Assembly (NCBI GenBank): GCA_030671005.1
Contig: DAOVAN010000003.1
Location: 1 to 44,446 of the forward strand
Source of the DNA: Caldifarciminota bacterium
GTDB taxonomy: Bacteria > Hydrothermota > Tepidihabitantia > SM23-42
Length of the DNA: 44,446 bases
Direction of reading: 5' to 3'
Made by a program: the position numbers and the translations under genes. Positions 1 through 8,498 of this stretch are shown here, one piece after another (the first letter of the stretch is position 1; every line of letters begins with the position of its first letter). A model generated the notes under the pieces. The model was given only the letters and a program-made list of their open reading frames with translations. It made no database searches and was not told the DNA's origin.

Positions 1-52
1 ACCCAATTCATTGCGCTACCAGTAACAATGTCAAAAACACCTGATAAATCTC

Positions 53-150
53 CGAAGAGCGAAGCTCTTCGTGAGCAGGCAGGTAACTACTTTTCGGATA
101 ACAATGGAAGATTCCCCAAGCCCGCCAAGTAGTTCGGCGGACGAGGGGAA
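53..150. repeat. Two small hairpins in the gene-free left end
   Basis: Seen directly: a perfect 8-bp stem with a 3-nt loop at 53-71 (CGAAGAGC/GCTCTTCG), and a nested hairpin at 112-150 in which TTCCCC (112-117) pairs with GGGGAA (145-150) and CCGCC (122-126) with GGCGG (136-140). No coding signal was seen in 1-154. Because the region lies beyond the 3' end of trxB, these may be relics of repeats or structures at the end of the long minus-strand transcript; neither has a clear T-run, so I do not call them terminators. Confidence 0.5.
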
Positions 151-154
151 CCTT

Positions 155-416
155 ACACCCATCTAGACCTTAACCCACCTTAACTTCAACCAATATCCGA
201 CACGTTTTCAGTTGCGGTGCAACAAATGGGCTAGGGTAAAGACGCCAAAATCTAGCATCTCAACCCTAGCCCTACACCCATCCCGACCTTAACCCATCTT
301 CAATTGAACCAATATCCGACACCATTTTTCAGTTCCGGTACAACAAATGGGCTAGGGTAAAGACGCCAAAATCTAGCATCTCAACCCTAGCCCTACACCC
401 ATCCCGACCTTAACCT
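155..416. repeat. Tandem repeat, two full copies and a partial third, each with a hairpin
   Basis: Copy 1 spans 155-273 (119 bp), copy 2 spans 274-394 (121 bp), and a third copy begins at 395 and breaks off near 416. The right half of each unit is essentially identical and contains GGGCTAGGGT and its exact reverse complement ACCCTAGCCC (228-237 with 263-272; 349-358 with 384-393). The 25-nt loop itself pairs (GACGC with GCATC, one wobble), so each copy can fold to an almost continuous 18-bp stem on either strand. It lies 3' of trxB. There are no CRISPR-like spacers: the units abut directly. Function is unknown; a structured 3' end or REP-like element is possible. Confidence 0.85.
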
Positions 417-474
417 CGGTAATTTCACAAAGAACATTTAAAATTTGAACATATAGCAGAATCATATCAAATAC

Positions 475-1392
475 TCACTTCACAGATTCAATATATTTGT
501 ACGCATTGATAGCCGCGGTTGCACCTTCGGCGCACGCGGTCACCACTTGCCTGATAGCTTTTGAACATATATCACCCGCCGCAAAGATACCTGGTACAGA
601 AGTCTCCATTCTCTCGCTCACCACGACGAACCCCTTGGCATCCAGTTCTACCACCTCTTTCAAAAAATCAGAACTCGGCTCAAGACCTACGTAAACGAAT
701 ACACCACTGACATCCACCTTCTTCTCTTCACCCGTCTTACGGTCCTTTACCGTAATAGATTCTACTCGCACCTGGCCATTTATGCTAACCACTTCGTGAT
801 TCATTAAGAATGTGGCACGACGATCATCCTTGACAAGATCATATGTCATCTTTTCTGCCGTCACGTGAGGCAAGAATTCCACAAAGGTAACGCTATTGAC
901 AAACTGCAGCAGGAATTTTCCTTCCTGGATGCCCGAATTTCCGCAACCCACTACTGCAACATCACGTTTCCTGAAGAGTGGCCCGTCACAGGTTGCACAA
1001 TACGATACACCCCGGCCTCTGAGCTCATCTTCACCCGGAACATTGAGTTTCTTCCAGTTAGTGCCGATCGCGACTATCACCGCGGGTGCCTCTAACTCAC
1101 GGCTATCCGTTCTTATTACGACCGACTTATCCTTTTTGATGATCGATTTCGCCTCAGCACCTACAATATCAACTCCAAAGCGCAATGCCTGTTGTTTCAT
1201 CTTCTCTGCAAGTTCAACACCGCTCACGCCTTCTGGAAAACCAGGATAATTTTCAATGTAATGCGTCGTTGCCGCATGTCCACCAGGCATTGCCCTTTCA
1301 ATAATCACGACACTCAGACCTGCCCTTACACCATAAATTCCCGCAGCGAGCCCGGCTGGTCCGCCCCCAACAATTATCAAATCATGGGTCAT
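475..1392 (-). CDS. trxB: Thioredoxin reductase
   Basis: FAD/NADPH flavoenzyme of 305 residues, the usual length for bacterial TrxB, which reduces thioredoxin in the cytoplasm. Visible motifs are the FAD-binding GGGPAG at residues 9-14, the redox CATC at 132-135, the NADPH-site GCGNSG near 150, and the closing FAD motif AGDI with the conserved RQVVTACAEGA stretch near the C-terminus. A Shine-Dalgarno-like AAGGGAG lies about 6 nt before the ATG. It follows ftsZ on the same strand after only 45 bp; that gap holds a 6-bp hairpin (1416-1431) but no obvious terminator, so it is probably the last gene of the dcw transcript. A ferredoxin- or F420-linked variant cannot be excluded by eye. Confidence 0.95.
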   Translation of the reverse strand: MTHDLIIVGGGPAGLAAGIYGVRAGLSVVIIERAMPGGHAATTHYIENYPGFPEGVSGVELAEKMKQQALRFGVDIVGAEAKSIIKKDKSVVIRTDSRELEAPAVIVAIGTNWKKLNVPGEDELRGRGVSYCATCDGPLFRKRDVAVVGCGNSGIQEGKFLLQFVNSVTFVEFLPHVTAEKMTYDLVKDDRRATFLMNHEVVSINGQVRVESITVKDRKTGEEKKVDVSGVFVYVGLEPSSDFLKEVVELDAKGFVVVSERMETSVPGIFAAGDICSKAIRQVVTACAEGATAAINAYKYIESVK

Positions 1393-1437
1393 CGTACTCC
1401 CTTCTTTGTTACCGATGCAGGGTTACCTGCACCGGTG

Positions 1438-2547
1438 TTAATCGATCTGACGTCTCAAGAAGGTCGGTACCTCCAAGTCACTTTCGTTGTAGACTCTATC
1501 TTTCCCTTCTTTTTTGACTTCCCGGCGCTTGAACGCTGGTAATTCAAGATTCTCTTGTCGAATACTGATATCGATCGGTTCCTCGCGTACTTTCTCCTTA
1601 ATACCTGTAGCAACAACCATCACGCTTACCTTGCTGCCAATATATTCATCAATGACAACCCCGGTAATCACCTTTGGTTGACTGTCTGTTTCACTCGTAA
1701 TCAGGGATGCTGCCTCATTTGTTTCGGCCAGTGTCAAATCCTGACCGCCCGTGATGTTAATGAGCAATCCCCTTGCTCCCTTAATCGATATGTCGTCGAG
1801 CAAAGGTGAAGAAATGGCCGACTGTGCCGCTTGCATGGCACGATTCTCGCCCTCGCCAATACCTAAACCCATGACCGCGGTTCCCTTCTCGACCATCACT
1901 GTGCGCACATCAGCAAAATCCAGGTTTATTAGTCCTGATTTCGTCACCATCTCGGCAATACCCTTGATCGCGTTGAATAGAACCATGTTGCCCAACCTGA
2001 AGGCCTCAATGATAGACTGATCCTTTGGTGCAACCGCAATCAACTTCTGGTTGGGAATGACAATCAATGTATCGACGTTCTCCTTTAGCTCCTCGATACC
2101 GCTGTGTGCGTTCGTCATCCGCCATACTCCCTCATATTCAAATGGTTTTGTCACAACGGCCACAACCAGAGCCCCAGCATTCTTCGCTTCCTCCGAGATG
2201 ATTGGCGAAGCACCGGTTCCAGTTCCGCCACCTTCACCGCAAGTAACAAACACCATGTCGGCATCCTTAAATACGTCCCTTATCTTCTCCCTTGATTCCT
2301 CAGCAGCCTTGCGGCCAATCTCAGGATCACCACCGGCACCCAATCCCTGAGTAAGATTCGTGCCGATCTGTATCTTCTCATTGGCCTCGTTTACCTTCAA
2401 GACCTGTGCATCGGTATTAACCGCAATGCATTCCACGCCGTGTATTCCGTAGTTCGTTGCATAGTTAATTGTGTTACAGCCTGCGCCACCCACACCAATC
2501 ATTTTGATCTTAGCAATATATTTTGGGTCCTCAACTAATTCGTACAT
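1438..2547 (-). CDS. ftsZ: Cell division GTPase FtsZ
   Basis: Tubulin homologue forming the cytokinetic Z ring; 369 residues from the chosen ATG. I chose 2547 over the upstream in-frame start at 2622 because AAAGGAGG lies 6 nt before it and MYELVEDPKYIAKIKMIGVG matches FtsZ N-termini; the longer frame would also overlap ftsA. Motifs are GVGGAGCN, the tubulin signature GGGTGTGASP and the T6/T7 region NLDFADV. The C-terminus ends with the conserved peptide DLEVPTFLRRQ (357-367) that binds FtsA. About 24 residues earlier there is a second similar block, NLELPAFKRR (333-342), joined by a short charged linker. It follows ftsA after 13 bp, in the canonical order. Confidence 0.98.
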   Translation of the reverse strand: MYELVEDPKYIAKIKMIGVGGAGCNTINYATNYGIHGVECIAVNTDAQVLKVNEANEKIQIGTNLTQGLGAGGDPEIGRKAAEESREKIRDVFKDADMVFVTCGEGGGTGTGASPIISEEAKNAGALVVAVVTKPFEYEGVWRMTNAHSGIEELKENVDTLIVIPNQKLIAVAPKDQSIIEAFRLGNMVLFNAIKGIAEMVTKSGLINLDFADVRTVMVEKGTAVMGLGIGEGENRAMQAAQSAISSPLLDDISIKGARGLLINITGGQDLTLAETNEAASLITSETDSQPKVITGVVIDEYIGSKVSVMVVATGIKEKVREEPIDISIRQENLELPAFKRREVKKEGKDRVYNESDLEVPTFLRRQID

Positions 2548-2560
2548 ATACTTCCTCCTT

Positions 2561-3793
2561 TCAGAAGTACTTTGCAAACCAATCTTCAAACCTTTTCTTG
2601 AGAGCATCGAAAACACCGACACCCCTTGTCCTTCTAATCAGAACCTGGTTCTTCTTCTCAAAGCCATAGAGAATAAGACCCACACCTGTGGCGTAGATCG
2701 GATCCTGCACTATGTCAGTGAGCCCGCCGATTTTTTTCGGAATGCCGATTTTTACAGGCAGATGAAAAACATCCTCGGCGAGCGCATCCAAGCCTTGCAA
2801 CCGGGCAGTACCACCGGTTATTACTACGCCTGCGGCAAGAATATCGAAGAATCCGCTTCTCTTGATTGCCTTATTAGTGATCATCAATATCTCTTCCACT
2901 CGGGGAGTGACTATCGAAGCGAGTAACTCTCTCGTGATATTACGGTCTTCACGACCTCCTATGCCTGGCACCTTTATCTCTTCTTCTCCCTCTTCATCCG
3001 ATAATGAGATACTCGCATTCTTCCTCTTTATATCTTCCGCCTGTTTATACGGCGTCCTTATACCGATGGCGATGTCATTGGTTATATATTCGCCACCGAG
3101 TGGAACAACCTCAGAATACCTTATTGCTCCATCATAGAATATCGCGAGATCGGTTGTACCGCCCCCGATATCCAAGAGGCAAACACCGAGATCGATCTCG
3201 TCCGGTTGAAGAACCGAATAGGAAGAAGCCAGTGGCTGTAGTACTAAATCCTTGACGCGGAGCCCGGCACTCTCTAGTGCGGTATAGATGTTCTGGGCAG
3301 ACGTGATCGCCGCGGTCACGATATGCACTTCAGCCTCTAGCTTGACACCGCTCATACCCACCGGGTCCTTGATCCCCTTCTCATTATCAACAACATACTC
3401 GATAGGTATGGCATGGATTATCTCACGATCCATGGGTAAAGCAATCGCCTTGGCCTGTTCGATCACCCTCTCGATATCACGTTTCGTAACAACTCCGCCG
3501 GTTCTCGCCGTAGCAATCATTGCGTGAGCATTGATGCTTTCGATGTGCGAGCCTGAAATCCCGGCATAGCAAGAATCGACTTTCACACCCGCCATTCTAG
3601 AGGCTTCATCGACCGCCTTTTCGATGGATTGAATCGCCTTTTCCAAATTGACGATAACCCCCCTCTTCAACCCGTTGGAAGGCGTCGAGCCCACGCCAAT
3701 GATTTTCAGATCGTCACCGTCAACTTCTGCAATGATCGCCGCTATCTTCGTTGTTCCCAGATCGACTCCAACAATTCTCTCTTTCCTTGCCAT
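2561..3793 (-). CDS. ftsA: Cell division protein FtsA
   Basis: Actin-like membrane anchor of the Z ring, 410 residues. It begins with the ATPase phosphate-1 motif GVDLGTTKIAAI; the second phosphate motif LLDIGGGTTDLAIF and the adenosine motif VITGGTARLQG are present. The C-terminal GVFDALKKRFEDWFAKYF is a typical amphipathic membrane-targeting helix. Two adjacent ATGs exist (3796 and 3793); AAGGAGG lies 2 nt from the first and 5 nt from the second, so I prefer the second. The residues around 84-160 match the FtsA-specific 1C domain. It sits between the short ftsQ-like gene (18 bp upstream) and ftsZ. Confidence 0.97.
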   Translation of the reverse strand: MARKERIVGVDLGTTKIAAIIAEVDGDDLKIIGVGSTPSNGLKRGVIVNLEKAIQSIEKAVDEASRMAGVKVDSCYAGISGSHIESINAHAMIATARTGGVVTKRDIERVIEQAKAIALPMDREIIHAIPIEYVVDNEKGIKDPVGMSGVKLEAEVHIVTAAITSAQNIYTALESAGLRVKDLVLQPLASSYSVLQPDEIDLGVCLLDIGGGTTDLAIFYDGAIRYSEVVPLGGEYITNDIAIGIRTPYKQAEDIKRKNASISLSDEEGEEEIKVPGIGGREDRNITRELLASIVTPRVEEILMITNKAIKRSGFFDILAAGVVITGGTARLQGLDALAEDVFHLPVKIGIPKKIGGLTDIVQDPIYATGVGLILYGFEKKNQVLIRRTRGVGVFDALKKRFEDWFAKYF

Positions 3794-3811
3794 CATATCC
3801 TCCTTAATGCC

Positions 3812-4102
3812 TCATAAACCTTTCTTAGCTTTTAAAATAATCTGTCCACTATAACTCAAATCAATAACCAACGTTTCCTCAATTCCCAGCAAATTCAATT
3901 TCTGTAGCAAATGCTTCTTCTTCTTCAGGTCATTGGTGCCCAAAACATATCGAACACCCTTGTATTCAACAATTCCATCCTCCCTAGATACTACTTCTCC
4001 ATCAGGTATCACCTCATCCAAAACTACATACTCGTCACGTTCTCGCAGAAGCCCAAACATGAAGACCACGCCAACTATGATCAGCAATAGCACAACAATC
4101 AT
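3812..4102 (-). CDS. ftsQ: Miniature FtsQ/DivIB-like division protein
   Basis: 96 residues: an N-terminal membrane helix (about 2-18) with no cytoplasmic tail, then a periplasmic segment. The last 50 residues (GVRYVLGTNDLKKKKHLLQK ... then VIDLSYSGQIILKAKK) match the pattern of the end of the FtsQ beta domain, where a v.lG motif, a KL..L helix and a final VDLRY.d.vvv strand occur. FtsQ is normally 220-290 residues with a POTRA domain after the membrane helix; here it is absent. This is not an obvious frameshift: upstream sequence is occupied by the intact C-terminus of murB (4-bp ATGA overlap), and ftsA follows 18 bp downstream. Position between murB and ftsA is the classical ftsQ slot. Assignment rests on position plus the C-terminal pattern. 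Confidence 0.7.
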   Translation of the reverse strand: MIVVLLLIIVGVVFMFGLLRERDEYVVLDEVIPDGEVVSREDGIVEYKGVRYVLGTNDLKKKKHLLQKLNLLGIEETLVIDLSYSGQIILKAKKGL

Positions 4103-4983
4103 CTTAATAGTTGCACCTCCTCCTCAAGTATTATCCCGGTTTCTCGACGAACGATTTTCTTTACTTCTTTGGCCAAAACAATAACATCGGCCGCGCGTGC
4201 TTGACCGCGATTCATTATGTAGTTCGCATGTTTCCTGCTGACTTCGGCGTCACCCACTGATGTCCCCTTAAGTCCGCACTGCTCGATCAACTCACCCGCT
4301 GCATAACCTGGCGGATTCTTGAAGAACGAACCAGCAGAATAACCAGTGGGATGTTTTATCTGCCGGCTCTTCGTGTTTCTCCTAATTCTCGCCAAAATAA
4401 CCCTGTGCTTTTCTTTTCTCAATACAAGCTTCACCGATGTGACAATTTCTCCATCCCTGAGTTTCGAACGCCGGTATGCAAATCCCAATTTGTCCTTGAC
4501 TCGTAGCCCTTCAACTCCATGCCTGTCGATAATGGTGGCGCTTTCAATAATATCAGAAATCGAATTCCCAAAAGCACCTGCATTGCCCTTCATTGCGCCA
4601 CCCATGGTACCAGGTATACCGGCCATGAATTCTGCGCCCCCATAACCTTTTCTAATTGCCGCATCCAGAAAATCGCGAATCAATACACCACCACCACAGC
4701 GAAACAGGCTGTCGTGATGGGTAATTCTCTTGAACACTCCGCCCAACTTCAGCACGACGCCTCTAAAACCCTTATCAACAACCAGCAGGTTTGTACCCGC
4801 GCCAACCAGGAAGTATTTCATATCCTGTTTCTTGATGATCCCGAGCACACTCTTCAATGCCTTTACCGAGCAGACATAAACAAAATAGTTCGCAGGCCCA
4901 CCAATATGGAATGATGTATGATCAGCCAGTCTTTCGTTCAACACTACTCTGATGTTTTTTGTGCGGCCGAACGGATTCCTCAT
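4099..4983 (-). CDS. murB: UDP-N-acetylenolpyruvoylglucosamine reductase
   Basis: FAD-dependent reductase making UDP-MurNAc in the cytoplasm, 294 residues. Family motifs are HTSFHIGGPA near the N-terminus, the FAD-binding GAGTNLLVVDKGFRG, GIPGTMGGAMKGNAGAFG, and YRRSKLRDGEIV. The segment SAGSFFKNPPGYAAGELIEQ with GDAEVSRKHANYIMN supplies the catalytic Ser and substrate-binding residues; the short spacing is of the type IIb kind. AAGGAG lies 5 nt before the ATG. It overlaps murC by 4 bp (ATGA) and the ftsQ-like gene by 4 bp, so translation is coupled on both sides. Confidence 0.97.
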   Translation of the reverse strand: MRNPFGRTKNIRVVLNERLADHTSFHIGGPANYFVYVCSVKALKSVLGIIKKQDMKYFLVGAGTNLLVVDKGFRGVVLKLGGVFKRITHHDSLFRCGGGVLIRDFLDAAIRKGYGGAEFMAGIPGTMGGAMKGNAGAFGNSISDIIESATIIDRHGVEGLRVKDKLGFAYRRSKLRDGEIVTSVKLVLRKEKHRVILARIRRNTKSRQIKHPTGYSAGSFFKNPPGYAAGELIEQCGLKGTSVGDAEVSRKHANYIMNRGQARAADVIVLAKEVKKIVRRETGIILEEEVQLLR

Positions 4984-6365
4984 CTCAGCTCCTTGAGTAG
5001 TCTCTGCGCAACCTTATTTATGTCACCTGCACCCTGGATAATAACGATGTCGCCGGGCTTCAGTGTTCGCTTCAGAAATCTCAAGATATTTGTGAACTTA
5101 CCCATGAAATGAACCGCATCTTGCTCTTTGGCAATCCGTTTTGCCAATGCACGACCTGTCACACCCGGTATCGGCATCTCGTGGGCAGCGTAGATCTCGG
5201 TCACGATCACCGTATCGGCATTAAGGAAGGCAATCGCGAACTGGTCAAACAAGTGGTAGGTGCGTGTGAATCGATGAGGTTGAAAGACCGACACGATCCG
5301 CTGGTTCGGAAAGTAATCACGCAGCGTCTGCAAGGTAATGGCTATCTCGGTTGGATGGTGGCCGTAATCATCAAAAACCCGTATGCCCTTTGCATCACCG
5401 ATATACTCAATGCGACGATGAACACCTCGAAAATTCTCCAGAGCAGATCTTATCTTCTTAGTCGGAATACCCAATTCCATACCAACACCTATTGCGGCCA
5501 GGGCGTTGGCAACATTATGAACGCCCGGTAGATTGATTCTGAATCTGCCTACGAGCCGCTTGTGCGATCTCACTTTGAACGAAACACCGAAATCATATTT
5601 CTCCATGCCTTCGGCCCTCAGATCCGCATCGGTCTCAAAGCCGTACACGATCACCCGCCGGCGGATATTCGGCCTCACATCTCTAGTCACGGCAGAATCC
5701 ACACCCAAGAATACACACCCCCAGAACGGGACGTGATTTGCATAGTGGCCAAAATGCTCTTTTATTTCGTCGAGATCTTCATAATAGTCGAGGTGTTCGG
5801 CTTCTATGTTGGTGATCACTGCATAGGATGGAAACACGCGCAAGAAAGACTTGTCAGACTCATCTACTTCACACACCAGATAATCTCCGGTACCCAGACT
5901 CGCCTGGCTCTTCCCAATGGCAATACCACCGATTACCGTGGTTGGTGATAAACCACCATGCTGTAACACATCGCTGACGATCGAAGTGGTTGTGGTTTTA
6001 CCGTGAGTGCCCGATATGCAAATCGCAAATTTCATACGGGTCAATTCAGCGAGCAACTCGGCACGGTGTATCAAAGGAACACCCATACGCTTGGACTCAA
6101 TCAACTCGGAGTTGCCTTCCCTGATCGCCGAAGAATAGACAACCACGTCGGCACCTTTCGCGTTCTCCTTCTTGTGCCCGTACTTGACCTGGATACCCAT
6201 GCGCTTCAGGCGACGCGTTATTTCTGAAGACTGCAAATCAGAACCGGAAACTCTGAATCCCAGGTTCTTCATGATCGTCGCAAGTCCGCTCATGCCAATC
6301 CCGCCGATACCCACGAAGTGAATATGTTCAGTCTTGCCGAATATTCCTGATTTATATCTTCTCAT
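4980..6365 (-). CDS. murC: UDP-N-acetylmuramate--L-alanine ligase
   Basis: ATP-dependent Mur ligase adding L-Ala to UDP-MurNAc, 461 residues, normal length. The N-terminal HFVGIGGIGMSGLA is the MurC-specific UDP-binding motif; the P-loop is ISGTHGKTTTTS; later blocks ITNIEAEHLDYY, GVHNVANALAAIGV, FRGVHRRIE and DDYGHHPTEI are diagnostic. It overlaps murG by 14 bp at its start and murB by 4 bp at its end. No strong Shine-Dalgarno is visible, so it is probably translated by coupling with murG. Confidence 0.98.
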   Translation of the reverse strand: MRRYKSGIFGKTEHIHFVGIGGIGMSGLATIMKNLGFRVSGSDLQSSEITRRLKRMGIQVKYGHKKENAKGADVVVYSSAIREGNSELIESKRMGVPLIHRAELLAELTRMKFAICISGTHGKTTTTSIVSDVLQHGGLSPTTVIGGIAIGKSQASLGTGDYLVCEVDESDKSFLRVFPSYAVITNIEAEHLDYYEDLDEIKEHFGHYANHVPFWGCVFLGVDSAVTRDVRPNIRRRVIVYGFETDADLRAEGMEKYDFGVSFKVRSHKRLVGRFRINLPGVHNVANALAAIGVGMELGIPTKKIRSALENFRGVHRRIEYIGDAKGIRVFDDYGHHPTEIAITLQTLRDYFPNQRIVSVFQPHRFTRTYHLFDQFAIAFLNADTVIVTEIYAAHEMPIPGVTGRALAKRIAKEQDAVHFMGKFTNILRFLKRTLKPGDIVIIQGAGDINKVAQRLLKELR

Positions 6366-7434
6366 GCTTCACATCCTGTACCAAGCAATCGGCAATTCTC
6401 TGTTCAGCATCTCTGATTGTTGTTGCCCGCATCATTCCTTTTCTTTTCAAGAGCCCACGCACCAGCTCGGCCAGTGTGTCAGCCGTGAGATCCTTCTCCT
6501 CATGCACCACGGCGTCACCGATTCGGGAAAAAAATACCGCATTGTGGTATTGATGAGCATCGAGCGCATATGGAAAGGGGATGAATATCACCTTCTTGTT
6601 CAAAGACAAAATTTCATACCCGGCAAGAGCACCCGCCCGTGAAACGATGACGTCTGCCTCACTGATGTCCTGCCAGGGTTTTTCGATAAATGGCAAGACG
6701 CGGGTGTTTTTACCCCTTCTTGGCACAACCCGCTCATAATCACGGTTACCAGTGATCAATGTGAGACGCCACTTCTTTGGCATCATCTCCTGTAATTCCA
6801 GTGCAAGGTCATTCAGACGCTGAGCTCCTTGACTACCGCCATAGAAAAGAACCGTGACCGTACTCAGCTTATATCGTTTCTGGGTTCGTACCGATTCTCT
6901 GAATTCCTGCCTGACCGGAATGCCCGTTATCATGGTGTTACCCTTCAGTCTGTTTACCGGGGGTAAACCCAAGAAGACCCTCTTCGCCGAAGAGGCGAAT
7001 AGCTTGGTGGCTCTGCCCGGAATCCGATTTGCTTCAAAGATATAAAATGCGCTGCGATTTATCATACATGAAATCGCCAGGGGTACTGCTCCAAACCCTC
7101 CAAACGCCACACCAATACTATTTCTAGTCAGTCCATTCAGTCTCACTATTGAATAGAGAAGTGACACGATGAAAAAAATCTTTCCGACCATTGATTTTCC
7201 GAAGAAAGGCCGTGACTTAATCGGAAAGGTCTTTATCCCATAGCGATGCGCGACGTCTTCCTCCAAATACCCGGCGCGTGCTAGAAATAACACGTCAAAC
7301 TTCCTTTTCTGTAATTCATGTGCCACAACGACCGCTGGGAAATAGTGACCACCAGTGCCCACGCCGCCAACGACGATTCTGGGCATCGCATCACGATGGG
7401 TGACTACCTTCACTTCCTGGCCACCTGTTTTCAC
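6352..7434 (-). CDS. murG: UDP-GlcNAc:lipid I glycosyltransferase
   Basis: GT28 glycosyltransferase that converts lipid I to lipid II on the inner face of the cytoplasmic membrane, 360 residues. Motifs are GTGGHYFPAVVVAHEL near residue 27, FGGFGAVPLAIS, the GGSQGAQRLND block, and the UDP-GlcNAc site VSRAGALAGYEILSLNKKVI followed by PFPYALDAHQYHNA. The start is a GTG at 7434 that forms a GTGA overlap with the ftsW stop; AGGAGG lies 5 nt before it, inside ftsW. About 16 residues precede the usual N-terminus; an internal ATG (MPRIVV) at residue 17 is a less likely start. Confidence 0.97.
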   Translation of the reverse strand: MKTGGQEVKVVTHRDAMPRIVVGGVGTGGHYFPAVVVAHELQKRKFDVLFLARAGYLEEDVAHRYGIKTFPIKSRPFFGKSMVGKIFFIVSLLYSIVRLNGLTRNSIGVAFGGFGAVPLAISCMINRSAFYIFEANRIPGRATKLFASSAKRVFLGLPPVNRLKGNTMITGIPVRQEFRESVRTQKRYKLSTVTVLFYGGSQGAQRLNDLALELQEMMPKKWRLTLITGNRDYERVVPRRGKNTRVLPFIEKPWQDISEADVIVSRAGALAGYEILSLNKKVIFIPFPYALDAHQYHNAVFFSRIGDAVVHEEKDLTADTLAELVRGLLKRKGMMRATTIRDAEQRIADCLVQDVKHEKI

Positions 7435-8498
7435 ACAATCCTCCTGCGTGATGCCTGCAGCATAATACCGACTGCAAAGAGGTTAGCAGTAAGCGACCAC
7501 CCACCAAAGGAGATGAAAGGCAGTGGTATTCCGGTAGGCGGGACAAGTCCAATACTGACCCCGACATGAACGAGGAAGATGATGAATATCGACGCATTCA
7601 AACCCAAAACCAACAATCTTGTAAATTCATCATCGAGGGCGCCCGCAATGGACAACCCTCGCAAATAAATCTGCCAATAGAATATGAACACAACGACACA
7701 TCCAATGAATCCCAGCTCCTCTGCGATATGTGCAAAAATGAAGTCATTGTGAATGCCCGGGAGAAACAAAAACTTCTGTAGTCCAGCACCCGGTCCCTTG
7801 CCGAAGAGCCCGCCCGAGCCGATTGCGATCAAAGATTGCTGGACCTGATAGGTCGGTTGTGAAATGAAGTTGGCGATACGATACTGGGCGTGCGGAAAAA
7901 CGCGCACAAAGATGGCAAGTATGACTATGCTGACCGCGCTCGTTGCCAACAAGAGCCTGAACTTCGCACAACCGTAAATCAACATCACAAAGAGCGTTGC
8001 CACACATATTACTGACATCGAGATCGATGGTTGTATGGCAACCAACACGACCATCAAGAAAGAAATCGACAGAATCGTCGCAAGGCCCTTTCGAGTGTTC
8101 GCCGTTTGAGGATGTGAGGCGAAGAAATTAGCAAGAAAAAAGACCAACCATATTCTGACAAACTCAGATACCTGAACACCCACCGATGCAATTACCAAAG
8201 ATCTTTTCGCCCCAAATTGAAAACGCCCCGTAACAATCGTGAGCACAAGACTCAAGACTATGAGCACTAACAGCGGTAATATCATCTTTCTGATCTTTTC
8301 ATAAGGAACCATCAAGCCAAGTAGAAAAAAGCCAATCGCAACCAATACGCGCTTCAAGTGTGCAGTCAGATAATAGGTTGAATCCTCACCTTGATGCATG
8401 GCGCGGTAATATGATGATGAGAAAACAAAAATGACCCCCAGGATGACGAGACCAATCATCAGGAATAGCATTACGCGATCAATCTTTCCGTGCGGCAT
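7431..8498 (-). CDS. ftsW: SEDS peptidoglycan glycosyltransferase FtsW
   Basis: Polytopic lipid II polymerase of the divisome, 355 residues, about ten membrane segments. SEDS hallmarks are visible: FSSSYYRA after the first helix, the QFGAKRSLVIASVGVQVSEF block, QPTYQVQQSLIAIGSGGLFG, FIFAHIAEELGFIG with the catalytic Asp position preceding it (HNDFIF), and the closing GLVPPTGIPLPFISFGG. I chose the ATG at 8498 because AGGGGAGG lies 9 nt upstream and PHGKIDRVMLF is a normal start; the in-frame extension to 8591 is low quality and lies inside murD. It overlaps the murD end by 20 bp. Confidence 0.96.
   Translation of the reverse strand: MPHGKIDRVMLFLMIGLVILGVIFVFSSSYYRAMHQGEDSTYYLTAHLKRVLVAIGFFLLGLMVPYEKIRKMILPLLVLIVLSLVLTIVTGRFQFGAKRSLVIASVGVQVSEFVRIWLVFFLANFFASHPQTANTRKGLATILSISFLMVVLVAIQPSISMSVICVATLFVMLIYGCAKFRLLLATSAVSIVILAIFVRVFPHAQYRIANFISQPTYQVQQSLIAIGSGGLFGKGPGAGLQKFLFLPGIHNDFIFAHIAEELGFIGCVVVFIFYWQIYLRGLSIAGALDDEFTRLLVLGLNASIFIIFLVHVGVSIGLVPPTGIPLPFISFGGWSLTANLFAVGIMLQASRRRIV

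Noticed and set aside
155..416. Possible CRISPR array
   Set aside because: The units are about 120 bp, abut without spacers, and number only two and a fraction; no cas gene is near.
3797..4102. ftsQ as a frameshifted or truncated pseudogene
   Set aside because: The flanking murB and ftsA are intact, the start forms an ATGA overlap with murB, and there is no room for a lost N-terminal part.
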